NCBI GenBank assembly: GCA_003250395.1
Contig: QKGM01000055.1
Span: forward strand, 1-45,264
Source: Bacteroidota bacterium
Lineage (GTDB): Bacteria; Bacteroidota; Bacteroidia; Bacteroidales; TTA-H9
Reading direction: 5' to 3'
DNA length: 45,264 nt
In this document: positions 29,143 to 38,690 of the stretch, piece by piece
Numbering within the stretch: position 1 is the stretch's first letter
Layout of the letters: every line of letters begins with the position of its first letter
The notes under the pieces: generated by a model
What the model was told of the DNA's origin: nothing
Database searches by the model: none
What the model saw: only the letters and a program-made list of their open reading frames with translations
Translations under genes and position numbers: made by a program

Positions 29143-29571
29143 ATGATTACACTGAAACTTTCAGATGATCAATGTGAAAAGCTCATTGCTTCTATCTATA
29201 TGGCCGGTTGGATAACAACTTCGCACCTCGAAGATGATGAGACGGGCCCCTTTAATGATTTAGAACAGGTAGTATTGGAACAGGCCGTCGCACAAGGGCT
29301 AACAGAATATACCGTACAAAACGAAGTAACCGGCACATTTGGATATACAGAAAAAGCGTCTGAGGCGTTTGACAAAATTCTTGAAGAGTATGATGATGTT
29401 ACTTTTTGGGAAGAATTATCAACCCGCTTGGCAGAAAGAGATGCATCACTTATGAGGCTGAAAGGAGACGAAAAAGCGGATAAAATTGTACATCTCGCCG
29501 ACAAATACGATATTGAACTTGAAAAAAACGGACTTAAGAACGTGTTTATCAAGCATAAAACAAACGTTTAG
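29143..29571 (+). CDS. Small acidic protein of unknown function
   Basis: 142 aa from the ATG at 29143. A longer frame from 29017 was rejected because it would be read through a terminator hairpin and the -7 box. Acidic and helical, no signal peptide. 'MITLKLSDDQCEKLIASIYMAGW' opens the protein; 'FGYTEKASEAFDKILEEYDDVTFWEELSTRLAERD' forms long helices. No family recognised. It stands between a terminator and the hybrid-kinase gene, 74 nt away. Cytoplasmic; function unknown. Confidence 0.75.
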   Translation: MITLKLSDDQCEKLIASIYMAGWITTSHLEDDETGPFNDLEQVVLEQAVAQGLTEYTVQNEVTGTFGYTEKASEAFDKILEEYDDVTFWEELSTRLAERDASLMRLKGDEKADKIVHLADKYDIELEKNGLKNVFIKHKTNV

Positions 29572-29645
29572 CTTTAACAGGCGATCTTCATCTATTAGCC
29601 CGGCAACCAAAATTATACCTATCTAAGTACCCGAATCAAGAAGCC

Positions 29646-32600
29646 ATGACATCTCCATCTGTAGCACTTAATGATTGCCTTTATCAAATACTTTTTGAAC
29701 AGGCTTCTGATGGAATAATAATTACAGATAGTAATGGACAGATACTTGATATCAATCGACCAGCTTGTTCAATGCTGGATTTTCCAAGGGAGAGACTGTT
29801 AGATATAAACGTCGCAAGATTGTTCAAAAATGAACTTATTTCAGAGTTCATTTTTAACAAAAGCCACTTTAACCAAAGAAATGAATTCAGGGAAAACATA
29901 GAGTTTGAGAATACTAAAGGCGAACTCCTTCATTTCAATATAAACATCCGTCATTTTGAAGAGGTTCTGCTAATCAGTATTAGTGAATTGTCGTATAAAC
30001 TGACTACCTGGAGTGAAGCTGGACACCTGATAAACCGACCAGTAATCCAGCATCAATTGGACAAATCAATTGATATAAGTGATATGGAAGTAAAATTTAC
30101 TGACATATTCGACCTCGATGAAATTCAAAAAATTCAGGATGCATTCGCGGAGTCTGTCGGTCTGGCATCGATAATTATCAGCCCTGAAGGAGAGCCAATC
30201 ACAATGCCAAGTAACTTTTGCGAGTTTTGTACACAGGTTCGAACCACAAAGGAGGGTAAGGAATTATGTACCAAAAGTGATGCAAATCTTGGAAAATTAT
30301 CAGAAGAATCGGGTATTGCGATCCAAACCTGTATGAATGGAGGTTTGGTTGACGCTTCCACCCGAATACATCTGGGAAAAAAAACGATTGCTTACTGGAT
30401 GATAGGGCAGGTAATCACGAGTCAGGAAGATGAAGAACGGCTAAAAGAACATACCTCAAAACTTGGCTTTGATTCGCTGGTTGTAAAAAACATATTAACC
30501 GGAGCAAAGCGAATGCCATCAGGCCAGTTTGCAAAAATTGCGGCAACACTCCAGCTTATTGCCAATCAATTATCAGAATCTGCATTTCACAATCTACAGC
30601 AAGCCAATTATATAGCTGAGCGAAGGCAAACAGCACGTAACCTTGCCGCTTCAATTAAAATGTTACAACGACAACAGGTTGCGCTGGCCGAACTCTCCAA
30701 TTATCCCGGTGAAAGTCAATTTGATCTTCAGGAGTTTATTAAACTCTTAACAAAAAGATCAGCCCTTGCTTTGCAGGTCGAATACGCTTCTGTTTGGTTT
30801 GGTAATGAAACCGAGGGACAATTACTGTGCCTTAATCGTTACTCAAAGAGTAAAGATACACATTCCAGAGGCGAAGTCATTCTAATGAAGCAGTATCCAG
30901 GCTACTTTAAAAACATGGGAATAGGAAGGATCATTGACGCTACAGATGTATACAACGATGATCGAATGATTGAATTTGTCAATTCAGACTATATCAACAA
31001 GTTTAACATAAAATCGACCTTAGACATTACGATAAATGTATCAGGAAGATTAGCCGGAACCATCTGCTTTGAAGACACAGTGGATACCCGAAAGTGGACA
31101 CAGGAAGAAATTCATTTTGCCGGAGAAATAGCCGATAAAATGGCCATGGGGCTTTTGACATCACAACGAACACAAACGGAGAGTGATTTACGTGAGAGTG
31201 AATTACGCTTCAGACAGATGTTCAACAACAACAGCGTGGTAATGATGCAGTCTGATCCTGATACCGGTTATATTCTGGATGTGAATCCTGCGGCAATAAG
31301 CTTTTACGGTTATAGCAGGACAGAAATGCTCAACATGTATATCGGGCAGATTAACATAATGAGCACAGGAGAGATATACTCAGTGATGCAGAAAACCCGC
31401 AAAAGCAAACAGCACTACTTTCTGTTTAATCATCGACTTAAAAACGGCGAAATCAGAAAGGTTGAAACTTATGAATCAGTTATTACTTTGCATGGCCGCG
31501 ATATTATCTTTTCAATTGTTCATGATATTACTAACCGTGTTGTCATGGAAGAGGAAAACCGTAAGCTTTCCCTAGCCATAGAACAAAGCCCGTTAAGCAT
31601 GGTAATTACAGGGGCAGATGGGACCATTGAATATGTGAATCAACGATTTGAAGAGATTACTGGCTATCAGGTATCAGAAGTCAAAGGGAAGAATCCTTCG
31701 TTACTAAAATCTGGACTAACACCGGCGAATATTTATGAAGATCTGTGGCGAACTATCAAAGCCGGGTTTACCTGGAGAGGAGAGTTGATCAACAGAAAAA
31801 AAGACGGGACTTTATTTACCGAGAGTGTCATAATAACCCCTATAGCCTCTGGTGACCAAAGAACACAGCATTTTCTTGCACTTAAGGAGGATATCACCAT
31901 CAGGAAACAAATGGAATCGGAACTGATGGCAGCCAAAGAAAAAGCAGAAGAGAGTGATAGGTTAAAAACGGCTTTTCTGAACAACATGTCGCATGAAATC
32001 CGAACACCGATGAATGCCATCTCAGGATTTGCCGACTTGCTTAAAGATGAAGATCTTACAATAGAAGAGAGACACAAATATGTTGATATTATCAACAGTA
32101 ATTCTGATCAACTATTAGGCATTGTAAATGATGTTCTTGAAATCTCCAGGCTTGATAGTGGCCGGATACCCCTTCACTTGTCGCAATTCAGTCTGAACGA
32201 CCTGATAGAAGATATTTACCAGTCGTTTCGCCCTGAAATCGAACGACGAAACCTTGACTTCAGCTATTATTGTGATTGTCAAAAAATGAATTCAATGGTG
32301 GAATCGGACAAAGAAAAAATCCGTCAAATCATCATAGGTTTTATATCCAATGCGTTAAAATTCACAGATAAGGGCTCTATAACATTCGGGTATGTGTGTT
32401 CTTCTGAAGAAATAAAATTCTATGTCACCGATACGGGTGTTGGAATCCCGGAAAAAGAGCATACCCGTATTTTTGATCGTTTCTACCAGGTGGTTCAATC
32501 TGAAGGCAAATACAGAGGAGGGACAGGACTTGGGTTAAGTATTGCCCAGGGAATTGCGAAACTCCTGAAAGGCACCATCAGTGTAAAATCAAAATCAGGA

Positions 32601-33047
32601 GAGGGTTCAACTTTTTTCCTGAGTATTGAAAACTGTATTATTGCAAATAAACCTGTAGAAAATAAAACAGGGGGAATACACATTGGGTTAAAAAAAGCAA
32701 TTGTTTTGATTGCTGAAGACGAATACTATAACTTCGAGTATTTAAAAGCATTACTTTCTAAACATGTTGCGCAGATTCATCATGCTGCCAATGGGTTACT
32801 GGCTACCCAGCTTACTGAAAAAATCAAACCAGACATCATACTAATGGATATAAAAATGCCAGTAATGGATGGAGTAGAAGCAACACGACATATCCTTAGA
32901 TCCAATCCAAACCAGATAATCATTGCCCAGACAGCATACTCGCAACCAGAAGAGTTGAACAGGATGACAGAGGCAGGCTGTGTAGTTTGCCTTACAAAAC
33001 CAATCAAAAAGGATGAACTGCTTTCAACAATGGCGAAATACCAATAA
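29646..33047 (+). CDS. Hybrid sensor histidine kinase with PAS-PocR-GAF-PAS-PAS input and receiver domain
   Basis: 1133 aa, with no clear membrane segment, so probably a cytosolic sensor. Domains in order: PAS (about 10-110); PocR ligand-binding domain (about 150-310), with the Cys-rich 'NFCEFCTQV', 'GKELCTKSD' and 'QTCMNGGLVD'; GAF (about 355-505); PAS (about 518-635); PAS with PAC (about 640-765); HisKA with 'NNMSHEIRTPMNA' (phospho-acceptor His783); HATPase (N-box 'FISNALKFTDKG', G1 'DTGVGIPE', G2 'GGTGLGLSIAQG'); receiver domain (about 1016-1133), with Asp1068 in 'ILMDIKMPVMDG' and 'CLTKPIK'. PocR domains sense small molecules such as diols or hydrocarbon derivatives in other systems. No output regulator is encoded beside it except the AraC protein that follows. 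Confidence 0.94.
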   Translation: MTSPSVALNDCLYQILFEQASDGIIITDSNGQILDINRPACSMLDFPRERLLDINVARLFKNELISEFIFNKSHFNQRNEFRENIEFENTKGELLHFNINIRHFEEVLLISISELSYKLTTWSEAGHLINRPVIQHQLDKSIDISDMEVKFTDIFDLDEIQKIQDAFAESVGLASIIISPEGEPITMPSNFCEFCTQVRTTKEGKELCTKSDANLGKLSEESGIAIQTCMNGGLVDASTRIHLGKKTIAYWMIGQVITSQEDEERLKEHTSKLGFDSLVVKNILTGAKRMPSGQFAKIAATLQLIANQLSESAFHNLQQANYIAERRQTARNLAASIKMLQRQQVALAELSNYPGESQFDLQEFIKLLTKRSALALQVEYASVWFGNETEGQLLCLNRYSKSKDTHSRGEVILMKQYPGYFKNMGIGRIIDATDVYNDDRMIEFVNSDYINKFNIKSTLDITINVSGRLAGTICFEDTVDTRKWTQEEIHFAGEIADKMAMGLLTSQRTQTESDLRESELRFRQMFNNNSVVMMQSDPDTGYILDVNPAAISFYGYSRTEMLNMYIGQINIMSTGEIYSVMQKTRKSKQHYFLFNHRLKNGEIRKVETYESVITLHGRDIIFSIVHDITNRVVMEEENRKLSLAIEQSPLSMVITGADGTIEYVNQRFEEITGYQVSEVKGKNPSLLKSGLTPANIYEDLWRTIKAGFTWRGELINRKKDGTLFTESVIITPIASGDQRTQHFLALKEDITIRKQMESELMAAKEKAEESDRLKTAFLNNMSHEIRTPMNAISGFADLLKDEDLTIEERHKYVDIINSNSDQLLGIVNDVLEISRLDSGRIPLHLSQFSLNDLIEDIYQSFRPEIERRNLDFSYYCDCQKMNSMVESDKEKIRQIIIGFISNALKFTDKGSITFGYVCSSEEIKFYVTDTGVGIPEKEHTRIFDRFYQVVQSEGKYRGGTGLGLSIAQGIAKLLKGTISVKSKSGEGSTFFLSIENCIIANKPVENKTGGIHIGLKKAIVLIAEDEYYNFEYLKALLSKHVAQIHHAANGLLATQLTEKIKPDIILMDIKMPVMDGVEATRHILRSNPNQIIIAQTAYSQPEELNRMTEAGCVVCLTKPIKKDELLSTMAKYQ

Positions 33048-33129
33048 TAACCAATCTAAATACCCTGAGAAATACATCACGCGAATTATTAATCTAAAAT
33101 AACCTTTTGATTCATAGTCAACCAATTCC

Positions 33130-34080
33130 ATGAGCGATCTTACCTCTACTTCGCGCCAAACGTATATTGGCCGTATAAACAAAGCAATGGATTACATCGA
33201 TCAACACCTTGATCAACCGTTGATACTTTGCGACATTGCAACTGCAGCACATTTCTCTCCTTTTCACTTCCATCGGATTTTTAGTGCCCTGACAGGGGAA
33301 ACAGTTAATAATTTCGTAAAACGGCTCAGAATTGAAAAAGCAGCATCACTCCTCATTAATAACCCGGAAATGAGTATCTCAGAAATTGCGATGAAATGCG
33401 GTTTCTCTAGCGATCCTGTATTTTGCCGTTCATTTCGGAAGCATTACGGAGAGACAGCCCAGCAATTCAGAAAACATTACGCTTCAGATTCTTTAAATGT
33501 CGGGCCAGCAATTAGCAAGAATCATCAATCTGATGGCAAGAATCGACAAGATTTCGGTGAAGGAACAGCTTACTTTTGCCTTGTTTCAAACATAAATGAT
33601 CAAAAGATGCATAAAAACATTCAGGTAAAAGAAATGCCTGTACTCCATCTGGTGTATTGCAGGCATACAGGAGCATTCGACAAAATAGGTGAAGCTTATG
33701 AAAAGATCTTTAAATGGGCTGGTCCTCGCGGCCTGCTCTCGGTTCCAGATATCAAAACAGTGACAGTTTATCATGATGACCCCAAGGTAACGGCAATTGA
33801 AAAACTTCGCCAAAGTGCATGCATTACAGTAAATAGCGATGTAAAAGTAAGCGGGGAATTTGGGAAACTAACGGTACCAGCCGGATGGTATGCCGTAGGA
33901 AGATACGAGATTGGTGTTGAAGGTTTTGAAGGTGCCTGGGATGATATGTGCCGCTGGTTCGTTGATAGTGGTTACCAGCCTGGAGAAGGTTGTTCTTATG
34001 AACTCTATCACAACGACCACAGGGAACATCCTGAGCATAAGTTCATTCTTGATCTATGTATTCCGGTTATACGGTTATAG
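33130..34080 (+). CDS. AraC-family regulator with GyrI-like effector domain
   Basis: 316 aa. N-terminal AraC/XylS DNA-binding domain (about 10-115) with two helix-turn-helix units ('LCDIATAAHFSPFHFHRIFSALTGE', 'SISEIAMKCGFSSDPVFCRSFRKHYG'). The C-terminal GyrI-like small-molecule-binding domain (about 155-316) starts 'VKEMPVLHLVYCRHTGAF'. This order is as in Rob-type proteins, where the GyrI fold binds lipophilic drugs or other amphipathic ligands. It starts 82 nt after the hybrid kinase, in the same direction. It could belong to the same sensory unit or regulate a multidrug response elsewhere; no efflux gene is in the window. Confidence 0.92.
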   Translation: MSDLTSTSRQTYIGRINKAMDYIDQHLDQPLILCDIATAAHFSPFHFHRIFSALTGETVNNFVKRLRIEKAASLLINNPEMSISEIAMKCGFSSDPVFCRSFRKHYGETAQQFRKHYASDSLNVGPAISKNHQSDGKNRQDFGEGTAYFCLVSNINDQKMHKNIQVKEMPVLHLVYCRHTGAFDKIGEAYEKIFKWAGPRGLLSVPDIKTVTVYHDDPKVTAIEKLRQSACITVNSDVKVSGEFGKLTVPAGWYAVGRYEIGVEGFEGAWDDMCRWFVDSGYQPGEGCSYELYHNDHREHPEHKFILDLCIPVIRL

Positions 34081-34239
34081 TATCGCTAAAAGGAACTAGG
34101 AGTAAAACCGGTTTTCTGTCAATGTATTTTACTGAGTGTAAAATTCTTTTTATAACAGCTTGCTTTTTTGGAAAATAATACCGTATTTTGCACTCCCTTT
34201 TCCGACAGATAATTATAGACCTAAAAAATACGAAAAGCG

Positions 34240-34479
34240 ATGTCAAGGATTTGTGAAATAACCGGCAAAAGCGTCATTACCGGAAACAGAGTCTCGCACT
34301 CCAACATTAAAACCAAACGCAGGTTTTATCCGAATCTGCAGACCAAAAAATTCTATGTTCCTGAAGAGGATGCATGGATTACCCTGAAAGTGAGCGCCCA
34401 GGGCATTCGCAACATCAACAAGAAAGGCATCATGGCCTGTCTGAAGGATGCTGAAAAAATGGGTCTCATCAGATTGTAA
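34240..34479 (+). CDS. rpmB: 50S ribosomal protein L28
   Basis: 79 aa, full length. 'MSRICEITGKSVITGNRVSHSNIKTKRRF' opening, basic, with 'RNINKKGIMACLK' near the end. It is not followed by rpmG (L33), which often neighbours it in Bacteroidota. ATG start; a promoter-like TATTTTG lies about 60 nt upstream; a terminator follows. Confidence 0.97.
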   Translation: MSRICEITGKSVITGNRVSHSNIKTKRRFYPNLQTKKFYVPEEDAWITLKVSAQGIRNINKKGIMACLKDAEKMGLIRL

Positions 34480-34503
34480 TTTCCATCATTTCTTTATAAA
34501 ATT

Positions 34504-34535
34504 AAGACTGCCATACCATAAGGTGTGGCAGTCTT
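34504..34535 (+). terminator. Terminator after rpmB
   Basis: AAGACTGCCATACC pairs with GGTGTGGCAGTCTT (14 bp with one wobble, 4-nt loop), then ATTGTTTGG, a weak T-tract. Confidence 0.8.
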
Positions 34536-34620
34536 ATTGTTTGGAAGCATTACGACAACCATTATTCTTTAACGCTATAGATTTTCATACCTTTACGGAG
34601 TGAATCATCAGTTGAACTAA

Positions 34621-35262
34621 ATGCTACGGAAGAATACGACGGTTACAGTCATTCTTTTTTTTGCGCTCATTTCGCTCAGCGCCCAGACAAACAACCGGTT
34701 AATACAAATCTCAGGTTATGTTTCATCGGCAGACAGTGTGAATGCCATTCCATTTGCAACGATCAGGCTTGCTTCAACTCCTTTTGGATGTGCTGCCGAT
34801 ATCAACGGCTTTTTTACCTTACCAGCACATAATGGCGATACCTTAAGGGTAACAGGAATAGGATTCCGGGAAAGGAAAGTATTAATACCCGATACACTTC
34901 ATTCAGACCATTATTTGCTTTACGTCGAACTTTCGACAGATACTGTCCTGCTTCCCGAAACTACTGTGATGCCATGGCCATCCAGAAATCAATTCAAAGA
35001 AGCATTTATAAATGCAAACGTGCCCGACGATGACCTTGAAAGAGCCAGGAAGAACCTTCCTGAGGCCACACTTAGAGCCGCTGCAAGAAATATGGATATG
35101 GATGGATCTATGACCTACAAGCAAAGTATAGACGATCAAATAAAAAAGAGCTATTACGCGGGTCAGACTACACCTCTTACAATTTTTGATGTTGGTGCAT
35201 GGTATAGGTTTATTAAAGCGGTGAGAAACGGAAAATTGAAAAATCCGGACAAAAACAAATAA
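34621..35262 (+). CDS. Secreted protein with carboxypeptidase-regulatory-like domain, upstream of a TonB receptor
   Basis: 213 aa. Signal peptide of about 21 residues (LSA|QT). CarboxypepD_reg-like domain at 28-110 ('ISGYVSSADSVNAIPFATIRL', 'DINGFFTLPAHNGDTLRVTGIGF'), then a helical C-terminal part of about 100 residues (FKEAFINANVPDDDLERARK) with no recognised domain. It lies 48 nt before the TonB-dependent receptor and is probably in the same transcript. Preceded by TACCTTTA at 34588-34595, a one-base variant of the -7 box. Likely periplasmic; function unknown. Confidence 0.8.
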   Translation: MLRKNTTVTVILFFALISLSAQTNNRLIQISGYVSSADSVNAIPFATIRLASTPFGCAADINGFFTLPAHNGDTLRVTGIGFRERKVLIPDTLHSDHYLLYVELSTDTVLLPETTVMPWPSRNQFKEAFINANVPDDDLERARKNLPEATLRAAARNMDMDGSMTYKQSIDDQIKKSYYAGQTTPLTIFDVGAWYRFIKAVRNGKLKNPDKNK

Positions 35263-35310
35263 AATACCCGTTATCAACGTTATCCTCCGACGATTCAATC
35301 GTAATTCAAT

Positions 35311-37851
35311 ATGATGCAATCATTCTCACTTCGTACTTTATTCTCGGTTTTCTTATTATTAAACGTCTTTACTGCTGGTGCACAAGATATTGCATTCGTC
35401 AGCGGTATTGTTTCAGATGTTAAAGGAAAACCACTTGAACTGGTTAATGTAGCCATCTTCGGTCAACCGGGAGGGACTGTTACCGACAGAAGAGGTCGCT
35501 ATGAGTTGCCTGTTCCGGCAAAGGAGCCAGTAAACCTGGCGTTTTCATTTATTGGTTATGCCAGATATTCTGAACAAATAACACTCAAACCCGGTGAGCG
35601 AAGAGAAATTAACGTAAAATTAGAATCAACTTCCACCCTGTTACCCAACATTACAATAGAAGATTCCCGTATTCGCACCTCTACCCTTACCCGTATCGAT
35701 CCAAAAGTATCTTCAGCTATTCCATCTCTCACAGGTAACGCGATTGAGTCGCTCGTTAAAACCATGCCCGGTGTTTCATCAAACAACGAGTTGAGCAGCC
35801 AATACAGTGTCAGGGGAGGTAATTATGACGAGAATCTGGTTTATGTAAATGACGTAGAAATTTACCGCCCTTTCCTTGTTCGCTCCGGACAACAGGAGGG
35901 TCTCAGTTTCCTTAATTCAGATCTTGTATCCTCTATTTTGTTTTCGGCAGGTGGATTTGAAGCACGCTATGGTGACAAGATGTCGTCTGTACTTGATATC
36001 CGTTATAGAAAGCCGGTAGAATTTGGTGGTTCCGCATCGGTTAGCTTACTGGGAGCCAATGTACACCTTGAAGGAATCTCACCTGATGCCCGTTGGACAT
36101 ATCTTGTAGGGATCCGGCAAAAATCAAACCAATATATGCTTGGCAGCCTTGAAACCAAAGGAGATTATAAACCATCCTTCACCGATATCCAGGGAGCAGT
36201 AAACTTCGATATTGATGAGAAATGGGAATTAGCCTTTCTGGGAAATTTCAGCCGTAATGCATATAACCTCATCCCCAGTGACCGTGAAACGGATTTTGGA
36301 ACTATTTCTGAGGCATACCGGTTAAAAATATACTTTGACGGTCAGGAAGTAGACCGGTTCATCAATTACATGGGAGCGCTCACTCTTTCCTGGAAAGCCA
36401 GCCCGGGAAGCCGCTACAGCCTAACTGCTTCAGCTTTCCATACAGATGAACGTGAAACGTATGACCTGCAGGGACAATATTGGATTGGAAAACTGGAAAC
36501 CGATCTGGGTTCAAGTGAATTTGGCAGCGTTACTGAAGCTGAAGGGGTGGGGACTTATCTAAACCATGCCCGGAATCGTTTGGTCGCGGATGTGATAAAC
36601 ATTGAACACCGGGGGAACCTTACCCATGGGCTTCACTTAATTCAATGGGGAGCAAAATGGCAACACGAACGGATAGAGGATAAAATTAACGAGTGGGTTA
36701 TGATTGATTCTGCCGGCTATTCGCTACCCATGACCTGGGACTCCATCGGCTACATCAATCCCGACATTCAACCTGTAAACCAATTAGAACTATCTGAAGT
36801 TTTTAAATCAACGAACAACCTGAATTCAAACCGATTTACAGGGTTTATTCAGGACAACTGGGAACTTGGGGACAGCTCCAACAAACATCTGACAGTAGGC
36901 ATCAGAGCTCATTACTGGGATATGAACCGGCAATTACTAATCAGTCCAAGAGCTACTTTCTCAGTAAAACCAAATTGGACGAGAGATGTTGTCATTCGGT
37001 TATCAGGCGGATTGTATTATCAACCCCCGTTCTACAGGGAACTGCGTGATCGTGACGGAACTGTTTACCCCAATATAAAAGCACAGAGATCAATTCAAAT
37101 CGTTACCGGTGCAGATTATAACTTCAAAGCATGGAACCGCCCGTTCAAGTTGACTACTGAAGTTTATTTTAAATTCCTCGATAACCTTATCCCTTATGAA
37201 GTCGACAATGTAAGGATCAGGTACCTCCCAACCCAAACAGCCAGTGGTTATGCTACCGGTATCGATATGAAGGTAAATGGAGAATTCGTAAAAGGGGCTG
37301 AATCGTGGGTAAGCCTCTCTATCATGAAAACCGAGGAGGATATCAAGGATGATTTTTATTACACCTATTACAATCAGGCGGGAGAAGAAATTATCTCAGG
37401 TTATACTACCGACAATGTTGCAGTTGACAGTGTCAAAGTAAGTCCGGGATTTATTCCCCGTCCTACCGACCAGCGATTTACTTTCAACCTGTTCTTTCAG
37501 GATTACCTACCAGGCAATCCCACATACAAGATGCATCTGAATCTGGTTTTTGGAAGTTCCCTCCCTTTCGGACCTCCATCTTCTCCGAAGTATATGCATA
37601 CTCTCCGAATCCCCGCATACCGGCGTGTGGATATCGGGTTTAGCAAAATGATAAAGAGTGAAAACAAGCCTGGCAAAGGCTTTTTAAAACATTTCAAAGA
37701 TATCTGGATTACTGCTGAGATTTTTAACTTACTTCAATTCAACAATACCATATCATACCTCTGGGTAACTGATGTAAATGAGCGTCGATACGCTATTCCT
37801 AATCACCTTACTCCAAGACAGATAAACATCAAGCTTGCTGCCCGGTTCTGA
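35311..37851 (+). CDS. TonB-dependent receptor with CarboxypepD-reg domain
   Basis: 846 aa. Signal peptide of about 24 residues (AGA|QD). CarboxypepD regulatory-like domain at 29-110 ('VSGIVSDVKGKPLELVNVAIF', 'FSFIGYARYSEQI'). Plug at about 130-235 ('SVRGGNYDENLVYVNDVEIYRP', 'FSAGGFEARYGDKMSSVLDI'), then the barrel, with a terminal aromatic in 'INIKLAARF'. Substrate import across the outer membrane; there is no SusD partner and it is shorter than SusC. It is one of the common Bacteroidota receptors without a known ligand. Paired with the small secreted protein 48 nt upstream. Confidence 0.92.
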   Translation: MMQSFSLRTLFSVFLLLNVFTAGAQDIAFVSGIVSDVKGKPLELVNVAIFGQPGGTVTDRRGRYELPVPAKEPVNLAFSFIGYARYSEQITLKPGERREINVKLESTSTLLPNITIEDSRIRTSTLTRIDPKVSSAIPSLTGNAIESLVKTMPGVSSNNELSSQYSVRGGNYDENLVYVNDVEIYRPFLVRSGQQEGLSFLNSDLVSSILFSAGGFEARYGDKMSSVLDIRYRKPVEFGGSASVSLLGANVHLEGISPDARWTYLVGIRQKSNQYMLGSLETKGDYKPSFTDIQGAVNFDIDEKWELAFLGNFSRNAYNLIPSDRETDFGTISEAYRLKIYFDGQEVDRFINYMGALTLSWKASPGSRYSLTASAFHTDERETYDLQGQYWIGKLETDLGSSEFGSVTEAEGVGTYLNHARNRLVADVINIEHRGNLTHGLHLIQWGAKWQHERIEDKINEWVMIDSAGYSLPMTWDSIGYINPDIQPVNQLELSEVFKSTNNLNSNRFTGFIQDNWELGDSSNKHLTVGIRAHYWDMNRQLLISPRATFSVKPNWTRDVVIRLSGGLYYQPPFYRELRDRDGTVYPNIKAQRSIQIVTGADYNFKAWNRPFKLTTEVYFKFLDNLIPYEVDNVRIRYLPTQTASGYATGIDMKVNGEFVKGAESWVSLSIMKTEEDIKDDFYYTYYNQAGEEIISGYTTDNVAVDSVKVSPGFIPRPTDQRFTFNLFFQDYLPGNPTYKMHLNLVFGSSLPFGPPSSPKYMHTLRIPAYRRVDIGFSKMIKSENKPGKGFLKHFKDIWITAEIFNLLQFNNTISYLWVTDVNERRYAIPNHLTPRQINIKLAARF

Positions 37852-38568
37852 TTCTCTGGCACCTCCCCTTCTATTTTGTACCACAATTCCCCGCGTATGG
37901 GTACAATCAATCATCTGCTTCGCGGTAAAATCTTCGGATGGCTATATCAGGAAGGATAACATCCTTTTTGAGTCTTTATAAATGCTTATTGGCGAAAAGT
38001 CCATTGATACCGGTACCAGATAAGCAGGCACTACAACACTGATTCTGAAACAACAAGCAGCTAAGGAAGAAAAATGACAACCAAAGTCGTTTCATTTCTT
38101 CCGGGAATTAAGTTCACCGGTTCCCGTGGCTTTGATACCCTGGTTAAATAGAGTATCACACATCCCTGCAAACAAAGATGTAATATTTATAGACACCTGA
38201 AAAAATATACCAATCTAAGAAAAGATATTTCTTAAGTTATGTTTGTCCGGAGTGATGGAACAAGCTGTATTGCAAGTATACAGAGCTATGCGAAAAGCAG
38301 AATGCGCTGCAATATTGACAGAACCAATATAGACTTTGCTGCCGTGGTTGCTATCGAATCCCTTTACATGAACGGAAAGAATCTGAGACATCATTATTTT
38401 GGGAAAGAGTATTTCTGCGGGGGCAAATGATAAACTCAAAGCAGGTTTGCTTTAGTTGGATTTTCAGCTTTATTCAAATCCCGTCTATTGTCAGAGCCTA
38501 GAGCTAAAGATTGATTTACTGAACTCCATCTTTAGCATGACTTATCCAAACTTGTCATTTTTGTCCTT
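37852..38568. other. Gene-free stretch after the second TonB receptor
   Basis: About 700 bases with no gene that can be supported. A 63-codon frame at 38239-38430 and an overlapping opposite frame exist but have no signal, family or promoter support. A perfect 9-bp inverted repeat (GCTAAAGAT/ATCTTTAGC) lies at 38503-38536, 33 nt before the 11-bp repeat array. The region may hold decayed sequence. Confidence 0.5.
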
Positions 38569-38690
38569 AAACCGCAGATCGACCGTAGATCATTCGTAGA
38601 TCAACCGAATGTCAACCGTACGTCCGGGGTTGGTTCATGTTTGATTTTCGAATGGTTTTCGGTGTATTTTTGTTTAAAAGCATACTTTAT
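38569..38690 (+). repeat. 11-bp-period tandem repeat element, copy 2
   Basis: Five 11-base units at 38569-38623: AAACCGCAGAT, CGACCGTAGAT, CATTCGTAGAT, CAACCGAATGT, CAACCGTACGT. Each has CG at positions 5-6. The tail from 38624 contains TTCATGTTTGATTTTCGA and ends near TTTAAAAGCATAC. The same structure in the opposite orientation is at 4811-4929; the third unit there is identical to the second here. Confidence 0.78.

Noticed and set aside
38215..38439. Overlapping small frames on both strands in the 1.2-kb gap
   Set aside because: No signal peptide, family or promoter, low-complexity composition; most likely chance frames.
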